A stretch of DNA of 44,282 nucleotides from Mycobacterium sp. 852002-50816_SCH5313054-b (GTDB lineage: Bacteria; Actinomycetota; Actinomycetes; Mycobacteriales; Mycobacteriaceae): assembly GCF_001667185.1 (NCBI RefSeq), contig NZ_LZIC01000119.1:1-44282 (forward strand), read 5' to 3'. Shown here one piece after another: positions 1 through 7,538 of the stretch; within the stretch, counting starts at the first letter, position 1; each line of letters begins with the position of its first letter. The translations under genes were made by a program, and so were the position numbers. The notes beneath the pieces were generated by a model, which worked only from the letters and a program-made list of their open reading frames with translations, did no database searches and was not told where the DNA came from.

Positions 1-1
1 C

Positions 2-202
2 CCGGGACCGCCGCCGACCGCGGTGCCCCCTGCCCCGGATGGGTCGGTGACGCTGTCGGCGGCCAAGGCCGCCGCCCTGCAGGACATTCAGGCCGCGATC
101 GGCGCGGCGAAGGACGCCCAGAAGAAGGGCGATTTCGCCGCCTACGGCGCGGCGCTGCAGCGCCTCGACGACGCGATCAACAAGTACAACGCCGCCAAGT
201 AG
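2..202 (+). CDS. UPF0182 family membrane protein, C-terminal end only
   Basis: The first bases continue an open frame that ends at TAG 200-202. The visible 66 residues run from a Pro-rich linker (PGPPPTAVPP) into a helical tail rich in Ala, Lys and Gln that ends in NKYNAAK. This matches the end of the large UPF0182 membrane proteins of actinobacteria, which finish with a Pro-rich segment and a short helix after the membrane and extracytoplasmic parts. The start and the membrane segments lie outside the window, so nothing can be said about integrity or promoter. Identification rests on the tail alone. It converges with the next gene, leaving 90 bases between them. Confidence 0.6.
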   Translation, partial: PGPPPTAVPPAPDGSVTLSAAKAAALQDIQAAIGAAKDAQKKGDFAAYGAALQRLDDAINKYNAAK

Positions 203-292
203 CGGCGCTCCGTTAGCTGCCGCGAGCGCGCGTGTTTGTACGGCGACACGCCGTAATGCGCGGCATTCCAGGGGCGCTCGCCCAGTGACGGC

Positions 293-1306
293 TCACCCCT
301 GCAGCCGGCGGGCGACCTCCCCGTAGCGCTCGAAGCGCTCGTGGCTGCCGAGCGCGTTGTACAGCACCAGCCGAGTCGCGACCCCCGCGTACTTCTTCCT
401 CAGCGCGTCGGCCAACCCGTCCCACGTCGACTCGGTGGCAAACGCGGCGATGTGCTCGTCGGTGATCTGGGCCGCCATGCCGGCGAAGTCCCCGGCCTTC
501 TGCTTCTCGCGGATGCGGGCCGTCGTGCCCTCGAATCCCGCCTCGTCCCAGATGAACGCGTAATTGGGTGTGCTGCCGTAGAAAGACATGCTGGCCCGCA
601 CCGACTCCCGTTCGCTGTCGCGTTCTTCGTCGCCGTCGCCGACGATCGTCATCACCGGCACGATCATGGCGATGTCCGACGGGGAGCGCCCGGCCTTGGC
701 GGCTCCGTCGGCGACGTTGGGTACCACGTGACGGGCCAGGTAGCCGGGCTCGCCGAGCGGATGGACGTGCACGCCGTCGGCGACTTCGCCGGCCATCCGC
801 AGCATCCACGGATTCACCGCCGCCACATCGACTTTCGGGTCGGGCGCATCGATCGGTCCGGCGCTCCACTGCGGGGTGATGAAGTCCAGGTCGTAGAACT
901 CACCGTGGTGCTCGAGCTTGCCCGTTCGGAACGCGGTGAAACAGGACTTGACGGCGCGCACGTAGTCGCGCAGCCGGGGACCGGGCCGCTCGAAGGCCAT
1001 CCCGTAGCGCCGCACCACGTGCGTGCGCACCTGTGTGCCGAGGCCGAGCCGGAACTTCCCGCCGGTCGACTCCTGGAGTTCCCAGGCGGTAGCCGCCGTG
1101 ACGAAGGGGCTGCGTGGGAAGGCCACCGCGACCCCGGTGGACAGCTCGAGGCCGGGCGCGGCTTGCGAGGCGACGGCGGCGTTGAGGTACGGCGTGCGTC
1201 CGGTCTCGGTCAACAGCAGCCCGGAGAACCCGGCGGCCTGGGTTCGCCGGGCCAGATCGCCGATCCGGTCCAGCGGCTGGGGGACCGCCATCACGTCGAT
1301 GTGCAT
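293..1306 (-). CDS. LLM-class (luciferase-like) F420-type oxidoreductase
   Basis: A 337-residue TIM-barrel oxidoreductase of the luciferase-like monooxygenase class, probably F420-dependent as in related mycobacterial enzymes. The N-terminus (MHIDVMAVPQPLDRIGDLAR) is the first beta-strand and helix. Residues near 50-95 carry the STGVAVAFPRSPF and RLGLGTQ segments typical of this class, and VNPWMLRMAGEVADG lies mid-protein where the family binds cofactor phosphate. Length is normal. ATG 1304-1306 is the natural start. The substrate is unknown; the family reduces or oxidises a wide range of small molecules. Its 3' end faces the UPF0182 gene, and the GlxA-type regulator gene ends 25 bp upstream in the same direction, so the two may be co-transcribed. 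Confidence 0.8.
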   Translation of the reverse strand: MHIDVMAVPQPLDRIGDLARRTQAAGFSGLLLTETGRTPYLNAAVASQAAPGLELSTGVAVAFPRSPFVTAATAWELQESTGGKFRLGLGTQVRTHVVRRYGMAFERPGPRLRDYVRAVKSCFTAFRTGKLEHHGEFYDLDFITPQWSAGPIDAPDPKVDVAAVNPWMLRMAGEVADGVHVHPLGEPGYLARHVVPNVADGAAKAGRSPSDIAMIVPVMTIVGDGDEERDSERESVRASMSFYGSTPNYAFIWDEAGFEGTTARIREKQKAGDFAGMAAQITDEHIAAFATESTWDGLADALRKKYAGVATRLVLYNALGSHERFERYGEVARRLQG

Positions 1307-1330
1307 GGCGGAACAGTATGCCGGAAGGCT

Positions 1331-2305
1331 TCAGCCGCGCGATGCCGTGCGGAATCTCTCGCGGTAGGCCTTCGGTGAGACGCCGAGGTGGTCGACGAAC
1401 ACTCGCCGGAGGCTTTCCGTGCTACCGAACCCCGCCAGGCGCGCGGTGTCGGCGACGCTGCGGCCGGCGTCGAGCGCGGCACGGGCGGCGTCGATGCGCA
1501 CCATCTCGACGTAGCGGGCCGGCGTCGTGCCGAGTTCGGATTGGAACAGGCGCGTCAGCTGCCGCGTGCTCAACGACGCCCGCGCCGCTAGCGCTTGCAC
1601 GCTGTGGTTGGCCGCCGGGTCGGCCGAGATCGCCTCGGTGACCTTGCGCAGCGGGGACTGCGGCGGGGGGTCGGCCTCTACCAGCACCGAGAATTGCGAT
1701 TGGCCGCCCGCGCGCTTGAGGTAGACGACCAACCACCGGGCCACGTCGCGGACCAGCTCGGTGCCGTAATCCATCTCGACCAGCGCCAGCGCGAGGTCGA
1801 TGCCCGACGACACCCCGGCCGAGGTGAAGACGTCGCCGTCGCGCACGAAAAGCGCATCCGGCTCGACGGTGATGCCGGGGAAGGCCCGGGCGAACAACCG
1901 GGCGTCGTGCCAGTGGGTGGTGGCGCGCCGGCCGTTGAGCAGCCCGGCCTGCGCCAGGATGAACGATCCCGTGCAGATCGAGGCCAGCCGCCGGGTGCGG
2001 GCGGCGGCCGACTTGACCGCGTCGACGAGCTCGGGATCGATCGCCTGCCGCGGCAGGTTGTCGCTGCCGGCGACCATGATGGTGTCGGCGGACTCGATCG
2101 ACGACAGGGCGTCGGTGACGCCCAACCGGGTCCCGATCGAGGTGGTGACGTCGCGCCCGTCCAGCGACGCGATCTTGAGCCGGTAGTCGGCGCCGAACCG
2201 GTTGGCTTCGGCGAAGACCTCGCCGGCTCCCGCGACGTCCAACATCGTCACGTCGTCGAAGACGACGATCACCATCACGCGCGACTGCCCTCCGGCTTCA
2301 GCCAC
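1331..2305 (-). CDS. GlxA family transcriptional regulator (DJ-1/PfpI + AraC)
   Basis: Cytoplasmic regulator with an N-terminal DJ-1/PfpI amidotransferase-like domain (about residues 10-180, with VIVVFDDVTMLDVAG and the elbow motif SICTGSFILA) and a C-terminal AraC/XylS double helix-turn-helix (about 220-320, ending GFGSTESLRRVFVDHLGVSP). The frame stays open to 2410, overlapping the divergent HD gene, so an internal start is more likely. I chose GTG 2303-2305, giving AEAGGQSRVMVIVVF; ATG 2273-2275 is the alternative. The 100 bp between it and the HD gene would hold both promoters. The family senses small metabolites; the effector is unknown. The divergent HD/nitroreductase cluster is a plausible target. 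Confidence 0.8.
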   Translation of the reverse strand: MAEAGGQSRVMVIVVFDDVTMLDVAGAGEVFAEANRFGADYRLKIASLDGRDVTTSIGTRLGVTDALSSIESADTIMVAGSDNLPRQAIDPELVDAVKSAAARTRRLASICTGSFILAQAGLLNGRRATTHWHDARLFARAFPGITVEPDALFVRDGDVFTSAGVSSGIDLALALVEMDYGTELVRDVARWLVVYLKRAGGQSQFSVLVEADPPPQSPLRKVTEAISADPAANHSVQALAARASLSTRQLTRLFQSELGTTPARYVEMVRIDAARAALDAGRSVADTARLAGFGSTESLRRVFVDHLGVSPKAYRERFRTASRG

Positions 2306-2408
2306 GCACACATTGTGTCGCAATCCATGGGAAAGACGGCCGGAACGGCACCGGTGGCTGGGCGCATGGCGCCGGAAGATGTAGCCAGTCCCCGAAGGAG
2401 AAGCGGTC

Positions 2409-3059
2409 ATGGCGATTCAGTCCATCGAAACCATTGCCGGCATCGCCGTCCCCGACACCGCCCTTGTCCGGGATGCCACCGACTTCATTCGCAGCGCCGA
2501 GGACGACGTGCTCTTTCACCATTCCCGGCGCGTGTTCCTGTTCGGCGCGCTGCATGGGCGCCGCCTCGGCGTGGCTGCAGACCCGGAACTGCTCTACGTG
2601 GGGGCGATGTTCCACGACCTCGGCCTTGCCCCGCGCTATGGCACATCGACCCAGCGCTTTGAGCTGGACGGCGCCGACGCGGCGCGCGACTTCCTGCTCG
2701 AACACGGCGTCGGGCAATCCGAGGCCGACAAGGTGTGGCTCGGCATCGCGCTGCACTCGACCCCCGAGGTTCCGGGGCGCCTGGACCCGGAGATCGCCCT
2801 GTTGGCGGACGGGGTCAAGACGGACGTGGTCGGCGTCGGCCGGGAGGCCCTGGCCCCAGCGGACATTGACGCGGTGATCGCCGCCCACCCGCGCCCCGAC
2901 TTCAAAAACGGCATCCTGTCGGCCTTCTACGACGGCATGAAACACCGCCCGCAGAGCACCTTCAGCACGATGAACGACGACGTGCTGGCGCACTTCGACC
3001 CCACGTTCCAGCGGGGGAACATGGTCGACTTCGTGCTCAACAGCACGTGGCCCGAGTAA
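2409..3059 (+). CDS. HD-domain protein, copy 1
   Basis: A 216-residue HD-superfamily metal-dependent hydrolase, probably soluble. The first His is in the VLFHHSRRVFLFG segment (about residue 37), the HD doublet in AMFHDLGL (about 69-70), and a further His in IALHSTPE. This layout resembles the cyanamide-hydratase-like HD branch rather than signalling HD-GYP proteins. The ATG is preceded by a clear AAGGAG. It starts a plus-strand cluster: nitroreductase 17 bp downstream, then a second HD gene of exactly the same length. Both start MAIQS and end with WPE, so they arose by duplication. The substrate is unknown; the nitroreductase neighbour suggests nitrogenous compounds, but that is inference. 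Confidence 0.8.
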   Translation: MAIQSIETIAGIAVPDTALVRDATDFIRSAEDDVLFHHSRRVFLFGALHGRRLGVAADPELLYVGAMFHDLGLAPRYGTSTQRFELDGADAARDFLLEHGVGQSEADKVWLGIALHSTPEVPGRLDPEIALLADGVKTDVVGVGREALAPADIDAVIAAHPRPDFKNGILSAFYDGMKHRPQSTFSTMNDDVLAHFDPTFQRGNMVDFVLNSTWPE

Positions 3060-3076
3060 CGGAAAGGAGCAGGTCA

Positions 3077-3781
3077 ATGGAAATCCATGAGGCGCTGTAC
3101 ACCACCAGGATGATGCGGCGGCTGCGCGCGGACCCGGTTCCGCTGGACGTGCAGGCCCGCATCCTCGATGCGGCCGTCCGGGCACCCAACGGGGGCAACA
3201 CCCAGCGCTGGCACTTTGTGGCAGTCGACGATCCGCAACTCATCCACGAGTTCGGTGAACTGTTCCGGCAGGGCCGCGCTCTCGAATACGACAAGTTCAG
3301 GACGGGGCAGGGACCGATGGTCGTGCCGGGGCCCGGCGCGGACGCGGCCGCTCACGCCGAGACGATGCGCCGGATCAAGGGCTCGGGGGATTACCTGGCC
3401 GACCACTTCGAAGAGGTTCCCCTGTTGCTCTTCGTCTTCGCCATCGACGACCTCGGGGGCGCCAACATCTACCCGGCGATCTGGAGCGTGTTGCTCGCCG
3501 CCCGTGCCGAGGGCGTCGGCGGGGTCATGACGATGGTGCTCAACAACTTCCGGGATAGGGTCAACGAGTTGCTCGGTGTGCCTGTCGAGGAAGGCTGGAA
3601 GATGTCGGCCATGCTGACCCTGGGCTACCCGCGGGGAAAGTGGGGCGTGGCAGCCAATCGTCGCCCGGTGCATGAGGTTTCGTCCCGAAACAGCTGGGAC
3701 GGGCCATTCGGTGTCGAGGTGCCGCAGCCGCTGTGGTCGCCGCGGGACGAGACGGCGCCCGGCCTGGCCGCCGTGGGATAA
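3077..3781 (+). CDS. Nitroreductase family protein
   Basis: A 234-residue FMN-dependent nitroreductase-fold protein. The N-terminal MEIHEALYTTRMMRRLRADP matches the family pattern in which the Arg-rich turn binds FMN phosphate, followed by RAPNGGNTQRWHFVAVDD. Residues 175-200 (MLTLGYPRGKWG) form the usual C-terminal cofactor loop. I chose ATG 3077 because GGAAAGGAGCAGG lies just upstream; an in-frame ATG at 3047 would overlap the HD gene and lacks such a site. It lies between two paralogous HD genes with gaps of 17 and 13 bp, so co-transcription is likely. The substrate is unknown. F420 use is possible but not shown by the sequence. Confidence 0.85.
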   Translation: MEIHEALYTTRMMRRLRADPVPLDVQARILDAAVRAPNGGNTQRWHFVAVDDPQLIHEFGELFRQGRALEYDKFRTGQGPMVVPGPGADAAAHAETMRRIKGSGDYLADHFEEVPLLLFVFAIDDLGGANIYPAIWSVLLAARAEGVGGVMTMVLNNFRDRVNELLGVPVEEGWKMSAMLTLGYPRGKWGVAANRRPVHEVSSRNSWDGPFGVEVPQPLWSPRDETAPGLAAVG

Positions 3782-3794
3782 CAGGAGACAGATC

Positions 3795-4445
3795 ATGGCC
3801 ATCCAGTCACCGGAAACCATCGCCGACATCGCGATACCCGACACCGATCTGGTGCGCGCGATCACCGAACACATCCGCGACGCCGAAGAGGACCTGCTGT
3901 TCGACCATTCGCGCCGGGTCTTTTTGTTCGGCGCGCTGCAGGGTCGCCGCCGCGGACTGCAGCCGGACCTGGAGCTGCTCTACGCCGGGGCGATGTTCCA
4001 CGACGTGGGTCTTACCCGGCGCTACCGCACCTCCGCCCTGCGCTTCGAGGTCGACGGCGCCAATGCGGCGCGAGACTTCCTGCTGCAGCACGGCGTCGAT
4101 GAGGCCGACGCCGACAAGGTGTGGCTGAGCATCGCCTTGCACACCACACCCGGAGTGCCCGAGTTCCTCGCGCCCGAGATCGCCTGTGTCACCGCGGGTG
4201 TGGAGACCGACGTGCTGGGCATCGGCCGCGACGACCTTCCCCCCGACGCGCTCGCCGCGGTCACCGCCGCGCACCCGAGACCGGATTTCAAGCGGCGGAT
4301 CCTGGCGGCGTTCAACGACGGGATGAAGCACCGTCCGGACAGCACCTTCGGCACGATGAATGCCGATGTGCTGCAACACTTCGACCCGACGTTCGTCCGT
4401 GCCGATTTCGTCGACGTCATCATGAAGAACACCTGGCCCGAATAG
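3795..4445 (+). CDS. HD-domain protein, copy 2
   Basis: A 216-residue paralog of the HD gene 1.4 kb upstream, with the same ends and the same His/HD spacing: LLFDHSRRVFLFG near residue 37, AMFHDVGL near 69, IALHTTPG near 120. The first metal-site segment reads DHS instead of HHS. ATG 3795 is preceded by AGGAGA. Its codons differ throughout from copy 1, so the duplication is not recent and both copies seem to be maintained. The cupin gene begins 25 bp downstream. The two copies may act on related substrates or form a hetero-oligomer; neither is proven. Confidence 0.8.
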   Translation: MAIQSPETIADIAIPDTDLVRAITEHIRDAEEDLLFDHSRRVFLFGALQGRRRGLQPDLELLYAGAMFHDVGLTRRYRTSALRFEVDGANAARDFLLQHGVDEADADKVWLSIALHTTPGVPEFLAPEIACVTAGVETDVLGIGRDDLPPDALAAVTAAHPRPDFKRRILAAFNDGMKHRPDSTFGTMNADVLQHFDPTFVRADFVDVIMKNTWPE

Positions 4446-4470
4446 CGGGGACCGTGAGGAGGCAGCTCAC

Positions 4471-5010
4471 ATGGACGATGGCGCCAAGCAAATCGGGGTC
4501 ACGGTCGTGGCGCCGGGTGAAGGGGATTACGTCGCCCTGCCCGGTTTCGGGGCGGTGTTCAAGCTGTCCGGCAAGACCAACGGGGGCGAGGTCTCCATCG
4601 TCGAGCATCCGTTCGAGGTCGGCCTGCTGACCGCGGCGCACCGGCACACCCGGGAAGACGAGCACTCGATCGTGTTGGCGGGCGAGATCGGTTTCCGCTC
4701 CGACGACAGCGAAGTGGTCCTCGGGCCGGGCGGCTACATCACCAAGCCGCGCGGCCAAATGCACGCGATGTGGAACGCCGGCACCGAGCCCGGCCGCATC
4801 GTCGAGATCATCACCCCCGGCGGATTCGAGAATTACTTCCGCGAGCTCGGGGAGCTGCTCGTGGAGCACGCGGGTGACCCGGTCGGCAAGGTCCTGCACG
4901 AGCTGCCCGAATTCGGCGAGCTGGCGGACAAATACGGGCTGACCTACGGGTCACCGGAGTGGATGGACGACATCGCGCGGCGATACGGACTGAACCCGCC
5001 TTCACACTGA
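4471..5010 (+). CDS. Cupin-domain protein
   Basis: A 179-residue protein with one cupin barrel. Motif 1 is AAHRHTREDEHSIVLAGEIG (about residues 52-71; metal ligands H, H, E), and motif 2 is about residues 84-110 with GQMHAMWNAG supplying the last His. A helical C-terminal extension follows, with FENYFRELGELL and the end PEFGELADKYGLTYG, as in cupin proteins annotated near quercetin-2,3-dioxygenases. A GAGGAGGCAG lies before the ATG. It is the last gene of the HD-nitroreductase-HD-cupin set and its stop overlaps the converging AhpD-like gene by 9 bp. No substrate can be assigned. Confidence 0.8.
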   Translation: MDDGAKQIGVTVVAPGEGDYVALPGFGAVFKLSGKTNGGEVSIVEHPFEVGLLTAAHRHTREDEHSIVLAGEIGFRSDDSEVVLGPGGYITKPRGQMHAMWNAGTEPGRIVEIITPGGFENYFRELGELLVEHAGDPVGKVLHELPEFGELADKYGLTYGSPEWMDDIARRYGLNPPSH

Positions 5011-5568
5011 GGGGAACTGCGCCGCCCACGGTTCGGCGGCGACGCCGGCGACGCCGATGAGGTAGGCGATGGTGTGATACCAGCCGGCCGTGGCGGTCAG
5101 TTCGAGGATCTGTCGGTCGTCGAAGTCGGCGCGCAGGTCGTCGAACAGCTCATCGGAGATGGTGCTGGTGTGGTGCAGCTCGTCGGCGAGTCGGATGATG
5201 TTGCGCTGCTGGGTATTCCAGCACGCGTCGTCGGCTCCGCCGTGCACGGTGCAAAGCAGCTGCTCGTCGGTCAGGCCGAGCGGCTTACCGAAGGCGACGG
5301 CGTGGACGCCCCATTCGTACTCGGCGCCGCAGAGCGCACACGTCCGGGCAATCAGCACCTCGCGCGTCGGCGGCGGCACAATGCGGCTGCCAAGGATGCC
5401 GGCGCCCAGCGGACGCATGCGCGCCGCGAGCTCGTCGTGGACCGCCAAGGTGCGGAACAACGCCAACGGCGCCACGTCCGAACCGGGCGGCATCCACTTC
5501 GCGAGCAGCCGCTCGATATCGGGTTCGTAGGGCGGCTCCAGCGGAGCGATCCGGACTCGACGTGACAC
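5002..5568 (-). CDS. AhpD-like carboxymuconolactone decarboxylase family protein
   Basis: A 188-residue member of the CMD/AhpD fold. The signature REVLIARTCALCGAEYEWGV (about residues 70-89) has the CxxC pair followed by a Glu and an His (GVHAVAFGKPLG) of the AhpD-like proton-relay site. Such proteins act as thiol peroxidase partners or as small lyases. The gene is divergent from the HxlR regulator, and the 89-bp gap holds two 21-bp palindromes. This is the usual layout of an HxlR-controlled redox gene. Its 3' end overlaps the cupin gene by 9 bp. Confidence 0.8.
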   Translation of the reverse strand: MSRRVRIAPLEPPYEPDIERLLAKWMPPGSDVAPLALFRTLAVHDELAARMRPLGAGILGSRIVPPPTREVLIARTCALCGAEYEWGVHAVAFGKPLGLTDEQLLCTVHGGADDACWNTQQRNIIRLADELHHTSTISDELFDDLRADFDDRQILELTATAGWYHTIAYLIGVAGVAAEPWAAQFPSV

Positions 5569-5579
5569 GACGCACCTCC

Positions 5580-5600
5580 GTGCTCTGATTATCGAAGCAC
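5580..5600. promoter_or_regulatory. Operator-like palindrome, copy 1 (HxlR site)
   Basis: A 21-bp element with arms GTGCT and AGCAC around CTGATTATCGA. It closely repeats the element 28 bp to the right, in the gap between the divergent AhpD-like and HxlR genes. Two same-phase copies fit binding by a dimeric winged-helix regulator. The assignment to the neighbouring HxlR protein is inference. Confidence 0.6.
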
Positions 5601-5607
5601 CACCATA

Positions 5608-5628
5608 GCGCTCTGAAAATCGGAGCGC
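5608..5628. promoter_or_regulatory. Operator-like palindrome, copy 2 (HxlR site)
   Basis: A 21-bp element with arms GCGCTC and GAGCGC around TGAAAATCG. It shares the core CTCTGA-A/T-A/T-ATCG with copy 1. It ends 29 bp before the GTG of the HxlR gene, so binding here could autoregulate it. Confidence 0.6.
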
Positions 5629-5657
5629 AAGAGGACCCGGGCAGCTACGCTGCTGCT

Positions 5658-5966
5658 GTGTCCGAAAGCTCGAAAGAACCGATCATGGCCCTGCTGGACC
5701 TGCTCGGGCGCCGGTGGGCGATGCGGGTCATCTGGGAATTGCGCGCCGACGAACTGACGTTTCGCCAACTGCAGCAACGCTGTAGCGGCGTGTCGGCCAG
5801 CGCACTCAACAGCAGGCTGCGCGAGCTGCGTGAGGCGGGCATCCTCGGCAGAGGGACCGACGGCTATCGGCTCACCGAAGAGGGCCGCAGTTTGTTGCAG
5901 GCCTACGAGCCCCTGGGCCGGTGGGCCAAGCGATGGGCCCGGCGCCAGGCCGGGGTGGCGGTTTGA
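5658..5966 (+). CDS. HxlR-family winged-helix regulator
   Basis: A 102-residue HxlR/DUF24 transcription factor. The domain fills the protein: LDLLGRRWAMRVIWELRADE (residues 13-32) is the family signature, followed by a recognition helix in GVSASALNSRLRELREAGI and a wing at about 65-75 (TDGYRLTEEG). It lacks the conserved N-terminal Cys of redox-sensing members, so it may sense a ligand rather than an oxidant. The start is GTG 5658. It is divergent from the AhpD-like gene across two palindromes. Confidence 0.85.
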   Translation: MSESSKEPIMALLDLLGRRWAMRVIWELRADELTFRQLQQRCSGVSASALNSRLRELREAGILGRGTDGYRLTEEGRSLLQAYEPLGRWAKRWARRQAGVAV

Positions 5967-6100
5967 CTGTCGCGCGCCAGGCGGTGCTCGGCGCCGGGCG
6001 CCGCGTCAGCGTGACCGCGCGCGTCCGCCGCGCGAAAAGGCACTGGCCAGGCGGCGATTTGGTCGCCGCGACGCGCGTTCGGTAACCTGTCATTTACCAA

Positions 6101-6177
6101 CGCGGGGTGGAGCAGCTCGGTAGCTCGCTGGGCTCATAACCCAGAGGTCGCAGGTTCGAATCCTGTCCCCGCTACCA
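6101..6177 (+). tRNA. Initiator tRNA-Met (CAT anticodon)
   Basis: A complete 77-nt cloverleaf with encoded CCA. The acceptor strands CGCGGGG and CCCCGCT pair except for the C1-T72 mismatch, which is diagnostic of initiator tRNA. The anticodon stem has the run GGG/CCC and the anticodon CAT is at 6135-6137. The T-arm is GCAGG-TTCGAAT-CCTGT. The 3' half from 6132 is repeated at 29051-29099, so this gene appears to be the integration target of the following island; its 3' part may be supplied by the element. Confidence 0.95.
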
Positions 6178-6180
6178 GGT
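6132..6180 (+). repeat. attL-type core repeat inside tRNA-Met
   Basis: 49 bp from the anticodon arm to 3 bases past the CCA recur at 29051-29099 with one mismatch (C6141 versus T29060). The last 39 bp (6142-6180) are identical. An identity block from the anticodon region to the 3' end of a tRNA is the usual core of tyrosine-integrase sites. Confidence 0.85.
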
Positions 6181-6216
6181 AAAACGGCCCTCGGAGACTT
6201 CTCCGGGGGCCGTTTT
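6181..6216 (+). terminator. Hairpin terminator after tRNA-Met
   Basis: An 11-bp stem with one G-T wobble (GGCCCTCGGAG paired with CTCCGGGGGCC), loop ACTT, followed by GTTTT. It is related in layout to the terminator after the partial tRNA copy at 29105. If the island model holds, this copy came with the element. Confidence 0.8.
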
Positions 6217-6578
6217 CACGCCCGATGGCCACGTAGTTGGCCACATTAGCTCGGTTTACTAGTTAACTGACCTGCACCTTCGTTGCTGGATTCCAGCCTT
6301 TTGCCGAGCATGATGGCGTTCCCTTGCTCCGGCGGCGCTTCGGTCATCGTTTGCCACGGCGCGATTTACTCAGAAGCTCAGTGCTAGATAGCTGTCGTCA
6401 CGGAATTCACGGTAGCCGCCGCACAGACCCGGTGGAGGCTTCAGCTGGCATCATGCAATCCCGAGTTCGATGATGAATACGCCAGCCAGACACAGAAGCT
6501 GGACTGCTGGCCAAGGTCGAGCACACTCGGGGAGACCTGCAATTAGGACGGTCGTTCGTCATCTGGGTTCCCATCATC
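6217..6578. other. Left-end non-coding stretch of the island
   Basis: About 360 bases with no convincing gene. The composition looks more AT-rich than the flanks. The only structure I see is the paired TGGCCAC repeat at 6226-6244. No integrase fragment is recognisable. Confidence 0.6.
6226..6244 (+). repeat. Left arm-type direct repeat TGGCCAC-N5-TGGCCAC
   Basis: TGGCCAC occurs at 6226-6232 and 6238-6244, separated by GTAGT. The same 7-mer pair with the same 5-bp spacer lies at 28916-28934 inside the other end. Same-orientation pairs on both sides of a tRNA core resemble arm-type integrase sites. The role is inferred. Confidence 0.5.
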
Positions 6579-6789
6579 ATGGTGGCGTTGGCGTCGATGG
6601 CCGCCGTGACGATCGCTACGCCGGCAGTGAGCTCGGCCGAATGCGCGGACGGCGAGTGGTGGGACCCGGCCGCTAATGTACGCCGGCCGCTGGGTGTCGG
6701 GCCGCGACCGCTGGCATGCGACAAACGGCTGGTGGTGGGATCCGGCCGCCAACGTATGCCGTCCGCCACTGCTACCGCCGCCCGGCTAG
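6579..6789 (+). pseudogene. Frameshifted small secreted protein (DGWWWDP type)
   Basis: From ATG 6579 the frame reads an apolar signal-like stretch (ALASMAAVTIATPAVSSA) and then ECADGEWWDPAANV. A second copy of that motif, NGWWWDPAANVCRPPLLPPP, lies at 6724-6786 in the +1 frame and ends at TAG 6787-6789. The two halves look like one duplicated or frameshifted gene for a small secreted protein of the type at 27408. No frame spans both. The N-terminus lacks a basic n-region after this ATG, so the true start may also be lost. Confidence 0.45.
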
Positions 6790-6860
6790 TCAGTGCTTAT
6801 GGCCCGAACTCGAGATCGCACTTGCCCAGCGCACGAGTCCGGACGGTAGCCTTACGCCGC

Positions 6861-7091
6861 ATGAACGACTCCGTCGTCGTCAAGGTCAAGCCCGGCAGTC
6901 GCAAGGGACCCCTTGTCGAGGTCGGTCCTGACGGTGAGCTGACGATCTACGTCCGGCCGCGAGCGGTTGACGGCAAGGCGAATGACGCGGTCACCCGGTT
7001 ACTGGCAGCCCACCTTCAATTGCCAAGAAGCCGAGTCGAATTGGTATCCGGAACGACCTCGCGGCTCAAGCGCTTCCGCATGAGCCGTTGA
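6861..7091 (+). CDS. DUF167 / YggU family protein
   Basis: A 76-residue protein. SVVVKVKPGSRKGPLVEVGP and IYVRPRAVDGKANDAVTRLL are the two hallmark segments of DUF167, with the V-K-P-G-S and A-x-x-G-K-A-N motifs. Length is typical. ATG 6861 places the family's first strand at the N-terminus, although a larger open frame runs in from 6579. The cellular role is not established. It is the first intact gene inside the island. Confidence 0.8.
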   Translation: MNDSVVVKVKPGSRKGPLVEVGPDGELTIYVRPRAVDGKANDAVTRLLAAHLQLPRSRVELVSGTTSRLKRFRMSR

Positions 7092-7172
7092 GCAGCGCGT
7101 CGCACGCTAGTGCGGATTCTCAGCTGACCGCCAGGACAGACCCGTCACAGCGGGAGCCGATACGGTGTATTC

Positions 7173-7538
7173 ATGCGCCGCGTGGACTACGTAATCCACT
7201 ACGTCGAGTCGCTTAAACGGTCGGTGACGTTCTACCGCGACGTGATCGGGCTCCACCTGCGGATCGAGGGCGACGGCTACGTCGAATTCGAGATGGAAAA
7301 CACCAAGTTCTCGCTTTTCGAACGGTCGAAGCTGCCGGGGCTCATCGGTCGCGAAGGCGGCAACCCGCCGTGCGGCGAGATCGGCTTCCTGATCGAAGAC
7401 GTAGATTTGGAAGCGCGGCGGTTGAGAGGGCTCGGTGTCGAGATCCTCAGCGGACCGGTGGATCGGCCATGGCATGAAAGGCCGCTCCACATCGCCGACC
7501 CGGACGGCAACATTATCGAATTCGCGCAAAAGCTGTGA
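7173..7538 (+). CDS. VOC/glyoxalase-fold protein
   Basis: A 121-residue single-module vicinal-oxygen-chelate protein. It starts VDYVIHYVESLKRSVTFYRD, with strand 1 then the helix ending in FYRDVIGL, and ends HIADPDGNIIEFAQKL, the standard C-terminal strand with DPDGN and a metal-site Glu. A His in the first strand (about residue 9), a His near 108 and the final Glu are candidate ligands. The reaction is unknown: the family covers glyoxalases, dioxygenases and antibiotic-binding proteins. Confidence 0.8.
   Translation: MRRVDYVIHYVESLKRSVTFYRDVIGLHLRIEGDGYVEFEMENTKFSLFERSKLPGLIGREGGNPPCGEIGFLIEDVDLEARRLRGLGVEILSGPVDRPWHERPLHIADPDGNIIEFAQKL

Noticed and set aside
1595..2662. 355-codon plus-strand frame
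   Set aside because: It is antisense to the GlxA regulator and then runs out of frame through the HD gene. There is no recognisable domain.
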